Assembly (NCBI RefSeq): GCF_963855985.1
Contig: NC_087092.1
Coordinates: 3,410,001-3,474,000 of the forward strand
DNA length: 64,000 nucleotides
Direction of reading: 5' to 3'
Source: Ostrinia nubilalis
Lineage: Eukaryota > Arthropoda > Insecta > Lepidoptera > Crambidae
Shown: positions 11,499-26,400 of the stretch, piece after piece
How positions within the stretch are numbered: the stretch's first letter is position 1
Layout of the letters: each line of letters starts with the position of its first letter
The notes under the pieces: model-generated
What the model was told of the DNA's origin: nothing
Databases searched by the model: none
What the model saw: the letters and a program-made list of their open reading frames with translations, nothing else
Made by a program: the position numbers and the translations under genes

Positions 11499-14400
11499 AT
11501 GAGCAAAAAGTCCAGTAGTGATAAGTCGTTATCACTGAAAAATGTATCGAGGAATCCGTCTACGAACAACGCATCGAACCCATCTTCTCTGGAGGAATCT
11601 TATGTGAGTGTTTATTGATTATTTAGTAAAAATATTTATAAGATTTTGTAAATTAATTATTTACCTAGTTCCTAATCCGTATGTGTTTTAACTTTGACTA
11701 GCTTTTGTGAGAAAATTGAAATGTAACGAACGACAGCCTAATTCGTGGAAAATAATTTTCCAATGCACACAAAACTACCTATCTCTTTAAAAGAAATTTC
11801 CTTTTAATATTGATGCAATTTCGATTACACATCTAAACGTTTTTTAATTGAACGTTAAATACCTAGTGCCATTACCATTTTTTTAAGGAAATGTAGTTTT
11901 AGACGAATGTTTATGCGTTTTTGTTTATGAGACTACATATTGTGCTGACTGGATTTGAAATAAGGCTCAATACGTAACAACCGCAAAATGCTACGAGCCA
12001 GAAGCCATCGAAATGTTCCAGACTGGTTGTAGGGTATTGGAAATTGATTGGAATTGTTAGGTGATAATCTTTAGTGGAGTAAAAATTTCATTGATGGCTT
12101 GGTGCTTTATTTTCTTCTTTCGAATGTTTATTATGAATCCAGAAATACATTTTTACACTTATCATTAATTACAGGAGGATAACTATAATTAATTAGTAAA
12201 TTCTTGATTCTTCTGTTACAATTAAGTGACTATTTTCTTTTATATCTGCGTTATTTAAATTGTTTATTGTGTTTCACATTATTAGAGGTTTTATTTTACA
12301 ATACTTACTCGTAGATAAATAACAGTGATGCGCCTGAAAGGGCATGGCAAAAACATTTGGTTCACATCTTATCATCGGATTATACAATTATACAAACAAA
12401 AAAAAAATCGAATCCCAACAGTGACATTTAGGTTCTTAGGTCTATCGATCTGCGCTTTCAGGGTTGAAAAAACATTAATGATTGTTGCTATTAGTTTTAA
12501 TGATATTAATGATTTCGTCTCAGTGTTGAAATTCTATAAAACGGCGTTAGGTATGACTAATTAGTACGCAAGTGTTAACAACACAAGTGGTGGTCGTAGT
12601 ATGATAATATCAAGTTTTATTAGAACAAAAATGCCTTCAATAATTAATGGATTCCATTAGCATTGTATTGGTGACTTTTTGTAGTCTCGTCATTTCGCAT
12701 TAAATTAGAAGTATTGCACGTGGAAATTAAATAAAATAGGACAAAACGAGATTATTATTGGGTTTCCCTTACATTATGGTCTTCCGATAAAAATAGCATA
12801 GATTAAGATTTATTTCCCAGTTAAAGGCTGTATTATAGGAATGAAGTCTCGCAGTCTTCATCGCGCGTCTCGCGATAAAAACATGGTCGGTAAATAAAAA
12901 TATAAATTTTAAAACACGGCCACTAAAAACAAAACATTATTTTTTAAATCCTTTTAAGAAATAATGCGTTCCCATTAGAACATTCCATTTCTTATTTGAT
13001 TACTCACCTTATCTTATCTTCTTAATGTTTTGAAACGTGAAAATGTGTTTATGCTTTTTAACCAAATACACTTTCGCATTTACAGCATTTTACCCCTATT
13101 TTTCATTCATATCATGCATTAAAAACATTAACAAACTTGTCTTTTTTCTTTCACCCAGGAGCTCAAGCCATCAGACATCGTATACTCAGATGGAGTCAGC
13201 AAGCTGACACGTGCTAAATACGAGCCTCTATTCCCTGAAGTGGAGGAGGTTCTGGGACCGACTCCCGCGCAGCTACCATGCACGCTGGTCTGGAGGGACC
13301 TGAGCGTGCACATACGGGTCAAGGGAGGAGCCTTGAAGAGGCTCGTCAACAATGGTAAGTAAATAATGAAGGTGAGGTAGGTAGCGCGAAGTATAAGCCT
13401 TTGTTGCCTAAAGTGGAGGAGGTTCTGGGACCGACTCCCGCACAGCTACCATGCACGCTCGTTTGGAGGGACTTGAGCGTGCTCATTGAATACGGATCAA
13501 GGAATGAGCCTTGAAGAGGCTCGTCAACAATGGTAAGTAAATAGTGAAGGTGAGGTAGGTAGCGCGAAGTATAAGCCTTTGTTGCCTAAAGTGGAGGAGG
13601 TTCTGGGACCGACTCCCGCGCAGCTACTATGCACGCTCGTTTGGAGGGACTTGAGCGTGCTCATTGAATACGGATCAAGGAATGAGCCTTGAAGAGGCTC
13701 GTCAACAATTGTAAGTAAATAATGAAGGTGACGTAGGTAGCGCGAAGTATAAGCCTTTGTTGCCTAAAGTGGAGGAGGTTCTGGGACCGACTCCCGCGCA
13801 GCTACCATGCACGCTCGTTTGGAGGGACTTGAGCATGCTCATTGAATACGGATCAAGGAATGAGCCTTGAAGAGGCTCGTCAACAATGGTAAGTAAATAA
13901 TGAAGGTGAGGTAGATAGGGCGAAGTATGAGCCTTTGTTCCCTAAAGTGGAGGAGGTGCTGGGACCAACTCCCGCGCAGCTACCATGCACGCTGGTCTGG
14001 AGGGACCTGAGAGTGCACATACGGGTCAAGGGCGGAGCCTTGAAGAGGCTCGTCAATAATGGTAAGAGGATAATGAGGGTGAGGTAGAGTGAAGTATTCT
14101 CTGAAGTGGAGGAGGTTCTGGGACCGACTCCGGCACAGCTACCATGCACGCTGGTCTGGAGGGACCTGAGCGTGCACATACGGGTCAAGGGAGGGGCCTT
14201 GAAGAGGCTTGTCAATAATGGTAAGATGCAACGAGGGTGAGGTAACCAGTTCACACGTGCGGTTTTTGTTCCCTGAAGTGAAGGAAGTGTTAGGACCGAC
14301 TCCCGCGCAGCTACCATGCACTACATGGTCCTAGAGTGACCTGAGCGTGCATATTCGGGTTAAGGAATGAGGTAAGATGGCAGGGTCGTAACTACCGCCG

Positions 14401-17400
14401 TAATAGCCGTATCAATGATACTTGGTCCCCAGGGCTGGAATTTTTTTTTCCGATTTTGATTTGGATTTAATGAAAAGGGTCCCCATGATCTAATGACCAA
14501 AGGCCTCGCTGAAAAGCTTTTCAGACCTTTTCTGTTTTTTCATGGAATTCAACCGATTAAGCTTTTCTACGGATTTTTAAGTCAATAGATAGATTCTTTA
14601 GGAAATGTACTGGTGGGACTATTATAATAATTTATTCATTTGTTTCAGTAAGCGGCATCGCGAAGCCCGGCACGTTGGTTGCGTTGATGGGACCGAGGTA
14701 GGCATTCTTTGGACATTTATTGATTAATCTGAATTATTCATTGTAATAACATTTACATAAAACAAGCTAACTAATAGTTAGTTAAAATATAGCCTTGGTA
14801 GAACGGATTTAATCCCAAAATACTCCGTTCTAAATTTTATTTTTAGCTTTAGCATTGTCATTTTTGCGACCAGTAGGCCTAAGATGCGCGCCGTGATAAC
14901 TTTTATCGACATCAAAATGTATGGAGAAAATCGATAAAATGGCGTGATAACCGCTTATTGCGGCGCGCATCTTAGGCCTACAGTAGGACTAAGATGCGCG
15001 CCGTGATAACTTTTATCGACGTCAAAATGTATCTGGGCAAAATCGATAAAATGGCGTGATAACTGCTTATCGCGGCGCGCATATCAGGCCGCTACCAACC
15101 GGCCAATCGGGATATCATTAGGAGAGGCCTATAATAATTAGCAGTGGCTGAAATGATGATGATTAAAATTAACTATATGATTTTTGAGTTGTTAGTGGTT
15201 CAGAAATATTGTGGTTTACGGTACTTTCTATGCATTTTGAAGGTTTAGATGTCGCGGTTACAGAAAACTACCGCAAGGAAGTCACTCTAGCGGAATGACT
15301 AAGTAATCGACATACCGCGGGTTTCGTCTTACTTGGTTTACCTAGATCCTTCGACAGTTCGTCCGGATTTCCAGTTTTGTGGTTGGGTACTGTTATTTGT
15401 TGGTCAAATAGAAAATAGATCGGGACGAAGAAATGCACTGAGTTTAATTGAAATAAGAAAAAAGTTTTACGAAACTAAAAAATGCATTTCATAGCGATTG
15501 ACAAAAACTTTCGTCAAGCAAGAGAATTAGTTTCATTCCAGCCTATAATTCTAAATTGGTGACTCTATCGTAAAGTTTACTGATTGATAAATCGATCATA
15601 CCAAACAATGATCGATTTATTAATCAGTAGTACTTAATATTGGAAGGATGAAATTGAAGTCTTACATGGAGGCGAAGCGAACACGTGTACTACTGTTCAA
15701 TAGTGCAGAACGACAAGTAGGTAATTGTGTCACTCGGTGATAAATAAAAGCATTCATTCCATTCTGAAATTGTTTTCATACAACTTACTAGATTGTTACT
15801 ACAATACCTACTAGTATTTACTACCAAACTACTGCGTAGTCCTTGACCTTTAACTAAAACGTGAGTTTCGAATAGTTTAATCACTCTTGGCGGGATAATT
15901 GCCGTATCTTCCAAAAGGGCGATTTATCAATGACAGCTTGAACCTTATTTAGTAACCACCTTAATTCAGTAAACCTGTACTAGGCCCACACCACAAAAAA
16001 TAATTTCAAATTTGTTTAATATAATTTTTTTGCTGCCATGGTAACTCGTTCATCCGCATAATATTCAATTCGTCAAAGTCATTGTTTATTACCTTAATAC
16101 ATCGTTAGTTCTGTAATTCTATTGTAAAGCTTGATCAAGATCGGTTCCAAAATTAGGAGTACAAATGTCACCATTCTCATTTGCATTCGCGTATATCGTA
16201 CTTCGTATTTATTAGGAGGATAAAACTCCTTTTTATCAGGAGGATTATGTCAAGATATTTTGGCATCAGGAAATGTAATTTATTAAATATTGTTTTATTG
16301 TTACAGTGGGGCTGGGAAAACAACATTGATGTCAGCTCTTGCTCATCGAAGTCCAGGTAACTAACAGATATTAAACAAATTTATCATTCAGTCATCAGGC
16401 TACGAAATCATTAAAACAATACCAGCTGCGTAGTCGGGTAAAAAGAGCTATCCATGTCTCGTCCGCGTATATTGGAAATACATCCTTTCTCAGCAAATAC
16501 CTACGATATGATAGAACCTATCAACCTACTATCATCGGTTTATTCCACTTATGCGGGTTAGGCTCTATACCTGGGTGAATTAATTCCTAGGTGAACAAAG
16601 ACGACTGCTTTAGTCAAGTCACTTCCCCTGGGTGATATCACCTGGGTAAAATGGTTCCGAGGTGAAATGAGAACACTAAAAAATATTTATCTGCGTGCTA
16701 TTTTTCAGTAGTTTGAGCTATGTGTTGATCAATACTCAGTCCGTACAATTCTCTTGCTACAGTGGGGACTGTGATCGACGGGGAGATAGCAATGAATGGC
16801 CTTCCTGTGGGAGACTTCATGCACAGGGAGAGCGGCTACATGCATCAAGATGAGCTGTTTGTGGAGAACCTCACCGTCATCGAACACCTCACTGTTATGG
16901 TAAGCTTTGTTATCTCCAATTTCAAACGTTTTGGTCAAATTTCAGTTTTCAGTTCTGTAGAATGCAGCTAAACTATCTTCAATGAAATCATATTTTCTTG
17001 CACCTCAAGTTTACGCACAACGGCGTGGTGTAGTAATGACGCCTTCAGTTTTAATTTTGCAACATATTAGGTCTGTCGACTGCAAATGCTTGGCGATAAA
17101 TACTTAAAATATGTATTGGCTAGTTGCGAATGTGATTCTGTTACTGAGTACAAGATAACCCATTTTGTACATGGAAGTCATAAACTAAGTGTATCTTTTT
17201 GGAGAGATAGTTAAGTGCCCCAAACTTCACACGTCTTCAATTGGATCAATTGATCAAAGGATGCGTTGTTGCCTAACAGTGGATAGCTGAAGGTGACAAA
17301 AACTACTTGACCTTGTAGAGACTTTTAAAGACTATTCACTACATAACATTTCCTTAACTAACTTAATCCTCTAGGCCCGACTTCGAATGGACCGACGAAC

Positions 17401-20400
17401 CTCCACCTTAGCTCGAAAAAGACGAGTGAATCAGCTCCTAAGGCAGTTAGCTCTATATGGCGCGAGATACACCCGCATTGGAGGGTTGGATGGACACAAG
17501 ACTCTTTCTGGTGGAGAGAGGAAGAGGCTGGCGTTTGCTACCGAGGTAAGGTTTGAAAATATATGTCATTAATTTAACTAAAAAGTAGATTTGCTTTTGA
17601 AATTGCTGATGAGCAATTTCGAAATTTCGACTTGTTTCAAACTCTACCTAAATATATGACTCTCGTGATAAATGAAAGAGACCAGTGGCTTAAGGATACA
17701 TTACGGGTAAAAAGAAAACTCTGTTGGAAGAAATCTCTTATTATCGGCTTTAAGTAACATCGCAGGACCAATGTTAAAGAAATCTTTGGGGGTCCTTTGT
17801 CCAGCAGTGGATGAAACGAACGAGCTTTTCTCTGTATGCTAATTTTATTCTAACGATCTATAAATTGGTGTTCTTTATTTAGCTTCTAACAGACCCCGGT
17901 CTTCTCTTCTGCGATGAGCCTACTACCGGATTAGACTCCTCATCAGCTCAGAAGCTGATGTCGCTCCTTCGCGCCAGCGCGGCCCAAGGCAAGACGGTCA
18001 TCTGCACCATCCACCAGCCTTCTTCGGAACTGATGGCGTTGTTTGATAGACTGGTGCTGCTGGCTGAAGGGAGGGTAGCTTTTGCTGGAAACGCTTCGGG
18101 CGCTCTTAGTTTCTTTGAGAGGTAAGTTTGAGAATGTGATTGAGATTGCAAAAGGGTATAAGTGATGTATAACGGCTTTTATATTAGGTTTCCTATACCT
18201 GTTTAACAGCTGAATTTAATATGTGAATTCGTATTGGCTTTATTCTGATGTTATTTGTTGTTTTGATCTGATGTTTCATCAAAAACAACGGAATTTTTTC
18301 CTGAAGTGTAAAAACACAGCATCCTTTCGCCTTTATAATATTAGTAGAATTGTGCTACACTGTTATCAGTAGTTTTAATTTGATGCACTATTCTGAAGGA
18401 AGTAGGTTTATTTGACTAAGAGACTGATAACACGTTATTTGTTTACTAAATATAGAAATCTCTGTTATTGCCTAAGTAAAAAATCTTTTATGAGTTCTTG
18501 CAGTTACGAGTAGGTACATACTCGTAGAGTGCTTCAACAATGTATTTGCATAGAATAATAACCGTAATAAACTAATAACTCAATAGATCCAGAATGCAAT
18601 TGTCTGACCATTAGAATTATCTGGAGCAGTGCACTCGGTGCCCTCAATAGAACATCCTCACTTCTAAGAATGGATCAACTCAAATTGATTCACGATGTTG
18701 TAATATGAACCTACTTACTTTCCGTTGCTCTTGCTACCAATCATGTTTTATACTCAAGACTTACCTATGTCGTGATAGAGGTGTGATGTGACAAAAATTT
18801 GAATATTAATTGGACAAAACTTTTTGCTCGATTTACATACTATAAATCTAATAAAAAAACACACACGCGGATTATGACCCCAAAACTTGAGTCAATTCGA
18901 GCAAAAAAGTCTGTTTAAATACATAGATAAAACACTTTGTACACCACACAAAAACAGAAAAGAAAGAAATACACAAAAGAGACGGCACATTTTTTGGCGG
19001 ACTTATCGCAATGAAGCAATCACTCAGGGTGTCTGATACACAACGTTGAAGGAGAACAAATCACGAAAGATAGATTGATAGAACACATATTTACATCACA
19101 CAAGACAAGACAAGAAAATAAGTTAAATACACAAAAGAGACGGCACATTTTACGCGGTCTTATCGCTATAAAACGATCTCCTCCAGACAACCTAGATGAC
19201 AGTCGTTTAGAAATAAGTGAAAGGCAATAACGAATATCGATGATTTGTTTTTGAAAATAACTATCGGCCCTTTTCGTCCCCAGCCTCGGCTACCACTGTC
19301 CTCTCACATACAACCCTACGGATTACTTCATGAAGGTGCTAGCGATGACTCCTGGGTCTGAGGCTGCGTCACGACAGGCGGTGAAGAGCATCTGCGACCG
19401 ATTCGCCGTCAGTGACGCGGCTAAGGAACTGGATATGGAGATACACTTGGAATTCCATTTGATGGATAATGAGGATGAGGTAAGAATACCTGTACATTAC
19501 ATTTAATTTTAGTCTTGGAGAGTACTGCTCTCTAACAACCTCTTCCGTATGCTTCCGTCCTCTGTGAGATGATGAAGGTAATGGTCCGGTAATGACTCCT
19601 GGGTCTGAGGCTGCGTCACGACAGGCGGTGAAGAGCATTTGCGACCGATTCGCCGTCAGTGACGCGGCTAAGGAACTGGATATGGAGATACACTTGGAAT
19701 TTCATTTGATGGATAATGAGGATGAGGTAATCATACGGCATAGTATCTATCTACATAATAATACTTATAAGTTTTAGCTAGCCTTGGTCTTTCATGATCC
19801 GAAGGACGATGTAGGAGTAATTTTTAAAGTGGTGGTGGTGCTTGTTTGACCCGTTTACCATCAGCATCGTGGGTTAGGAAATCGATGTGATAGGAACAGC
19901 TAGTAGAGCATAGTATAATAGGGTATTTCTCATTGCCACGGTTCTCATCGTCACCTTCGTGGCGAATTTTATTTCTAACTTATTTCAACTTTTTGTAAAC
20001 AAAACTTGTAGCGCTTGATGTGAAGAGTGTATTCTCAGTAAATCAGTCAAATAGTGAGTCTCGTTTGGAAGCTTTAACGTTTTGAATTTTTTGATGCCAC
20101 GAAAGTGATTCTGTACTTCACAGCAATAATTTTTTCAAACTTTATTACTGTAAATGACTCTTAAGTGTTTATAAAACATATATTTTGTCTTATTTTCATA
20201 GATAAATAGCAATAACATAATATAAATAGAAGATAATACTTAAATACAAGATAAATTTTTACCGATTACGTCACCTACTATGTTACAAGATTCTACGCAA
20301 TTGGTTTTAAGGGTGACACTGGTGGCATTCTGAAATACTAAAGAAGCAAAAAACGGATTATCAGTACCTCAATAAAAAATAACTCTAACTGATTTAAATC

Positions 20401-23400
20401 AACAAAAATATTTTTTTTATTTAGGCCAGAGGGCCTCGTATTTTTGTTGTACAACTTTTAACTCAAACTTCAGATTAAATTTATCTTACAAACAGATACA
20501 CAGTCACATATACAGACATACACACAGTCATACAGACAGACAGATAACAAAAATACGAGACCCTTATTTATTTATTGATGTACTGATCTCTACTTACCAC
20601 GTATAATTTATTAGTTATTAAAATATCGTAAAAACATAAACACCAGTCACTATATTTTAAAATAAACCAAAGCAAGAAATCACTTTCGTGGCCTGAAATC
20701 ACCTTCGTGTATAAAACACCACGAAGGTGATGCCACGAAGGTGACGAAATTTTTAGTTTTTTATGAATTATCCTTATATTTGAATTTAACGGTTCAAGTC
20801 GAATACTACACAAATAAGTCTAACATGTTAAGTTTTCAATGGCAAAGTTTCAATTAAATTGTTTAAGTTTTAGAGGTAGAAAATATTGTTCAAGCAAGCG
20901 ACGGTATGTCTATGGATAATCACAAAAAGTTACGTATTTTTTTCGCGGAGCGACGATCGACCTATCTCACCTACCCAATGGTCGAAGCGCGACTGACGCT
21001 AACCGAATAGAACGCTGTGATTGGTTGCTGGTGTTCGGTTTAACGACAATCTTGTATTATTACTCAAAATTTTACCTACCTAAAATCGTGTGACCAACGT
21101 ATTTCGCTTTCTCAATTCAAAATAATTATAAGAAGATATTTTTTTGACTGTTGTGTGGAAAGTATATTTAATTACGATGATTTTAGTATATGCTACACAC
21201 AAATTGAATGAAAATTGTGAATGCAGTAACCAAATGTTTCATTGCAACCGAAGGTGTGACACGATGAGAACGCGAAAAATGACCCCGTATTTTATCGTTT
21301 TATGTGATTTTTTCGTATTATTTTTGCTTCTATTACGATAAAATTTATTTTGTATGTAGCTAAATAGATATTTTATCATCTGATTTCAAAGTTATTGTTC
21401 TAACTTATACCGTTTATGAACTATTATTGTGTGACCATCAAATTTGAGTGTAAATGAGAAGTACCCAATAATGAGTATTCCTAGAGTTCAAGAGAGTGAG
21501 AGAGATACTTGTTTCTTGTTGTACTAAGCAAGCAGTCCTACGATAGAACTATTCTAACTGATGTGTTAAAAATGTAAGAGGGTGTAATTAATAGAACGTA
21601 AACTGTATCTGCATATGATTCGGCGTGTGGTTCAAAACTTCAAACATTTATTCGATGCTGCCTAATCGCACGTGAGTTGTCTCGGTGCATAACACCCGTA
21701 TTGACAAACATTACTATGAGATCGCACAGTGCGCGTGGACGCACAGGATGACATACGAATCAATCACAGAGCTCTATTCAAAGCTGTGCATTTGATTAGC
21801 AGCCTCACTTAAGCAAGCATCGTTTGTGAATACGGGCGTAAGACACGTGTCTTACACACCTGCTAACTAATATCGCACATGTTATGTCTTTTTTTTACCC
21901 TGGCGCTGACCCCGACTCGAAATGCGGAAACAATAAGAAATATTGATATTCTTGCTTTAAATGAATTTGTTAATCCGCCTTATTAAGTAACTAACCAGAT
22001 TATGTCAAGTATTCGGTGTAAGAATAAATCAAATTGATTTACTTATCTTGTTTCTCGTTTTTTTACCTACTACTTTGAGGCATGATTTTTTTTTTACAAC
22101 GGACTTAAGTTTTTATTGTATTTATTTAATCTAGTAGATCAATGAACTATTAATTTATTTCAGGAATCGAAGCGAGTCAAACAAGACAACTTCAAGGCAC
22201 CATTCTTCTTCACGAAGATTGTCTGGTTGGTGTACCGGTATATGCTCATCATCATCAGAGATCCGAGAGTGCAACTGATTAGGATATTGCAGAAACTTGT
22301 AAGTATACACAATTAACTAAATTCCAAGTGAATCGTTATTATTATTTAATTTAATTTCGCTAAAAGCTTTTGTCTGTAAAATGCATATTAATAAGTTATT
22401 GCCAAATGTCAGGGTCAGAAGAAAAGCGTGGCGTTAAAAAAGAGGCTGGTTTTGAGAATTAAAAAGAAGTTTGAAGATAAATGATAATTGCTATATCTTT
22501 TGCGTAAAGGATATGTTTTTAATTAAAATTCCACTTAAAACGTGTAAGGCCATGTACGTATGTTAATAATAAATGCTGTAATTAATAGGCCTGTTACATA
22601 AACACACGAATCAATCACTTTAAATTGAGTTGGTTTCTGAATTGAGTTTAATGAAAAAAATTGAGTCGACAATAGTCCAACGGTGTCGGACTAGTGATTC
22701 AAAACAAAATTTCCATCTATGTCGACCGCTGGACTATTGTATCAATGGTGAACCCACTACTAACAAAAGCATAAAATATTTACCTTTAAAACCAGTAGAA
22801 CATAAAGGGTTTCAGAAGCATTATATACCTAGAAGAATTATAGAAGTACTAGCTTTCCGCCCGCGGCTTCGCTCGCGTGGAATTTTGTCTGTCACAGAAA
22901 AACATTAATTATCGCGCGCGTCTCTGTTTCAAAAACCGGGATAGAAACTATCCTAATGTCCTTTCCCGGGACTCAAACTATCTCTATGCCAAATTTCATC
23001 AAAATTGGTTCTGTGGTTTAAGCGTGAAAGCGAGACAGACAGACAGACAGACAGAGTTACTTTCGCATTTATAATATTAAGTATAGATTAGTATAGATAG
23101 TATAGATATAGATAGTATAGTATAGATATAGGAGGAGTTCAAAGTACACTAAGTAAGGCACACTATTGGCTTTTATAACTGACTGTGAGCTGAAGAAAGA
23201 ATGTTACTTTCTTTACAGGCCATAGCTCTCACAGCAGGGCTCTGCTTCCTAGGCACAGCACGGCTCACACAATCCGGCATCCAGGATGTCCAAGGAGCGC
23301 TCTTCATCATCATCGCTGAGAACACCTTCAGCCCTATGTATTCCGTGCTCCATATGTTCCCGGAAGAGTTCCCGCTGTTTCACAGGGAGTTGAAGGCGGG

Positions 23401-26400
23401 ACTGTACTCCACGCCGATCTATTACGTGTCTAGGATGATTGCTTTGGTAAGTGAAACAAGAAGTTCAACTTCAAAGATATTTTTTTAAGGTTTGAGGTAT
23501 TTAATCATTATGAAACATTGGAGTAGTAGGAAATAAACACTGTGTCTGATAGATTATAATATTGGTGTAATCTTAGTTAAAGTGTTCCACTGCTGGACAA
23601 AGAAATTTCCACAACGACCATTTCTGACAGGTCCTGCGCTGGTCGCATCCAGTTGCTTTACGCGACCCTCAATAGAACGTATTACTTTTACCGGTCCTTG
23701 GACGTGAACTTTTCTACTAAAAGCCATCTGATCCATGAGCTATCCTACTACATCCACTGCTACTTTTAAGATATGGAATTCTGCAGGCTCTCCTCATTTT
23801 CATTGTAATCTCTTTTTGCATCCGATTGTATGGTTTGTGTAGTGCAAGTGGACTTTTTGAAATATTTTTCTTCTAGTGCTCTGCATTCAACTCGCTCGCA
23901 AATTTATTATTGACTAGGTATTTCTGTTACCTAACTTGTAGTCCGCTACCAATCGATCAACATGGAAATCATTGGGGGAGGCCTATGTTCAGCAGTGGAC
24001 GTCTTATGGCTGAAATGATGATGATGAACTTGTAGTCTACTTATGTCTATTATATTCATTATTTGATTGTGTTTCCCCAGTTCCCGGGGCTGGTGGTGGA
24101 GCCGACGCTTTTCACATTAGTGGTGTATTTCATCGCGGGGCTGCGCAGCACAGTCTACGCCTTCGGCTTCACCGTCTTCATCTCCATACTGGTGCTCAAC
24201 GTGGCCATCGCTTGTGGTAAGTGGCTTTAGAGAAGCTAACAGGGAAGTGTTCTAGTATTCTTCATGTCTGTCTATTATACCTACATATTACTTTCTCAAC
24301 AATAAATACAATAAGAGTCTTCAGATTGTCTTCAGTTCAGTCAGATTCAGTTCTTCAGCTTAGCAGCTGATAAATGTTCAAGAACCCTAATTTGTTTCAT
24401 TATGGGTATTGGGTACACTTAACATGTTAAAGTTGTACCTACTTGAATCAGTAAATTCTTCATCATCTCGTGTTATCGGTCATTCTCACGATCAGGCGTT
24501 CTCAGCCTAATTACCATATCATTTTTGAAATTTGGCTTAATTGACTTAAATGCATTTAAATATAAAACACATGAAAAGTACGAATTTAACAATCGTAAAG
24601 GCGTCAAATTATTCAAAGCGGTTTTCGCGTAAATGAGATCCAAAAATTTTATGGTCACGGTAATTAGATAAGGCTAATACTTAATCTAACGGTAATTAGA
24701 AAAGATATGTAAAATAGCAAAAAAACAACATCTTGCATTGATAAATTTGTATACAAATATATAGCGTCATAAAAAAAGCTGTAGGTACACTTAATAAACC
24801 CTTTGCAAAAAGAAAAACACTAATTTCTATTATTTATTGTATCAATATATTTTCAGTAGATATACTGCAAGAATCGAGGCTATAACAGGAACACTTAGTT
24901 TCAGCAAGAAGGGGCTACGTGTCACATTTCAAATGAGAGCAGAATCAGAATCTTAATCATAATTTATTTAATTTAAATGTGGTACAAACGATTTAACGTA
25001 CAGATAATTAATGGATCAGGAGGTCTCACGAATTAGACTTTTCGGATATGCATATATCGAAAAAGTAATTAATGATGTAAGTGATTTTTTCTCTTTTTAA
25101 TCTATCTACGATCAGCCATCAGCCATTATCAGATTAAATTGAATTTGTAATAATGACAGTTCCAGCTCTGCATATCCCATGATTGGTCACCTCGATTCTT
25201 ATAAAACAAGTTTTCAGATTGATGCTATTCGCTTTCTCCTGAGCCTGAATGCAGAATTCTCAGAATTTAGAAGGGATGCAGCAAATAGATTTCATGACGG
25301 TCTAGCTTTACAGGAATTTTCTACACCCTCTTTGACTTTTGGTATCACTTCAGTGAACTTTGTAAACCAAGGTGCACAGCTCAAGATTTTTAATACTTTA
25401 TTTTGAAAACGTTAAAGTATTTCTACATTTGCGAGGCTAAGTCGATGTAATAGATATAGATATAGGATGCATTTGTATATAGTTTGTTCTCCAAGCTTCT
25501 TCTGCCCAGTATCCATTGCATATCACGAAGTTTTTTCTATGCATAACAAATCAGTTAGGATGCAGTCTAGGATGGTACAAAGTGCCTATACACTCTTGTC
25601 TTGAAAAGTCTCATTGTCTGTTGATTTGTTCCCTTTTGTTCTTAATGTGATCACGTAAGTAGTTAGCACCAGGTAAGTGTTAATGTTGGACAATTTCATC
25701 TTCTTAGGGCAAAGGTAATATGGATAGATTTTAATGGTATTATATTAGAATTAATTAATGATTTAACATGTTCATCAATGATATTAATAGTAAAAATAAG
25801 TGTCTGGTACGAGACATGTTTCACGCAGGGGTGACATCTCCTGGCCATCAAGAAGCCCCGATTTCACTCCAGCTAACTTCTTTTTGTGCGGTTACCTTAG
25901 GGGTTAAAATATACTCTAAAATCCAACAACCATGCAGCAACTGAAGCTGAACATTCGTCATGAAATCGAATCTATTTCGAGGTTACTCTAACGAAAGCTT
26001 TTCAAAATTTTGACTTCAGATTGGAAGAAAAGTCCGTAAAGTTGTTATGGGAAAGTCTAGGTATATTTCATATTTTATCATCATACTTATTCAATCGTGA
26101 GTGCAATTTGTAGGTAATAATTTCATACAACGGTGATTATTAATATATGGTAATTAGTACATGGAAATTATAAAACGACAGTTTTTCTTCAAAATTTCCA
26201 AAATCTGCAGCGTATGCAAATACTGTCTTACTACAACGTATGAAGGCCAAAGTACTGATTCTATTTAAATTAACAACGTGGATCTACCTTCAAAAATCGA
26301 ATATAAAAATAAGGACATGGTAAATAGAAAAATTGAAAACCAAAGATATGGTAATTATACTCTTACGCAATTCATCGACGGTACGCCAACGCAATAGACG

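Noticed and set aside
11224..11535. Minus-strand 103-codon frame
   Set aside because: It overlaps the scarlet start on the opposite strand and has no recognisable motif.
13880..14317. Minus-strand 145-codon frame
   Set aside because: It is the antisense of the scarlet exon-2 copies and repeats with their period.
22665..22740. Small inverted repeat AATAGTCCA/TGGACTATT
   Set aside because: Arms of nine bases are too short to claim an element.
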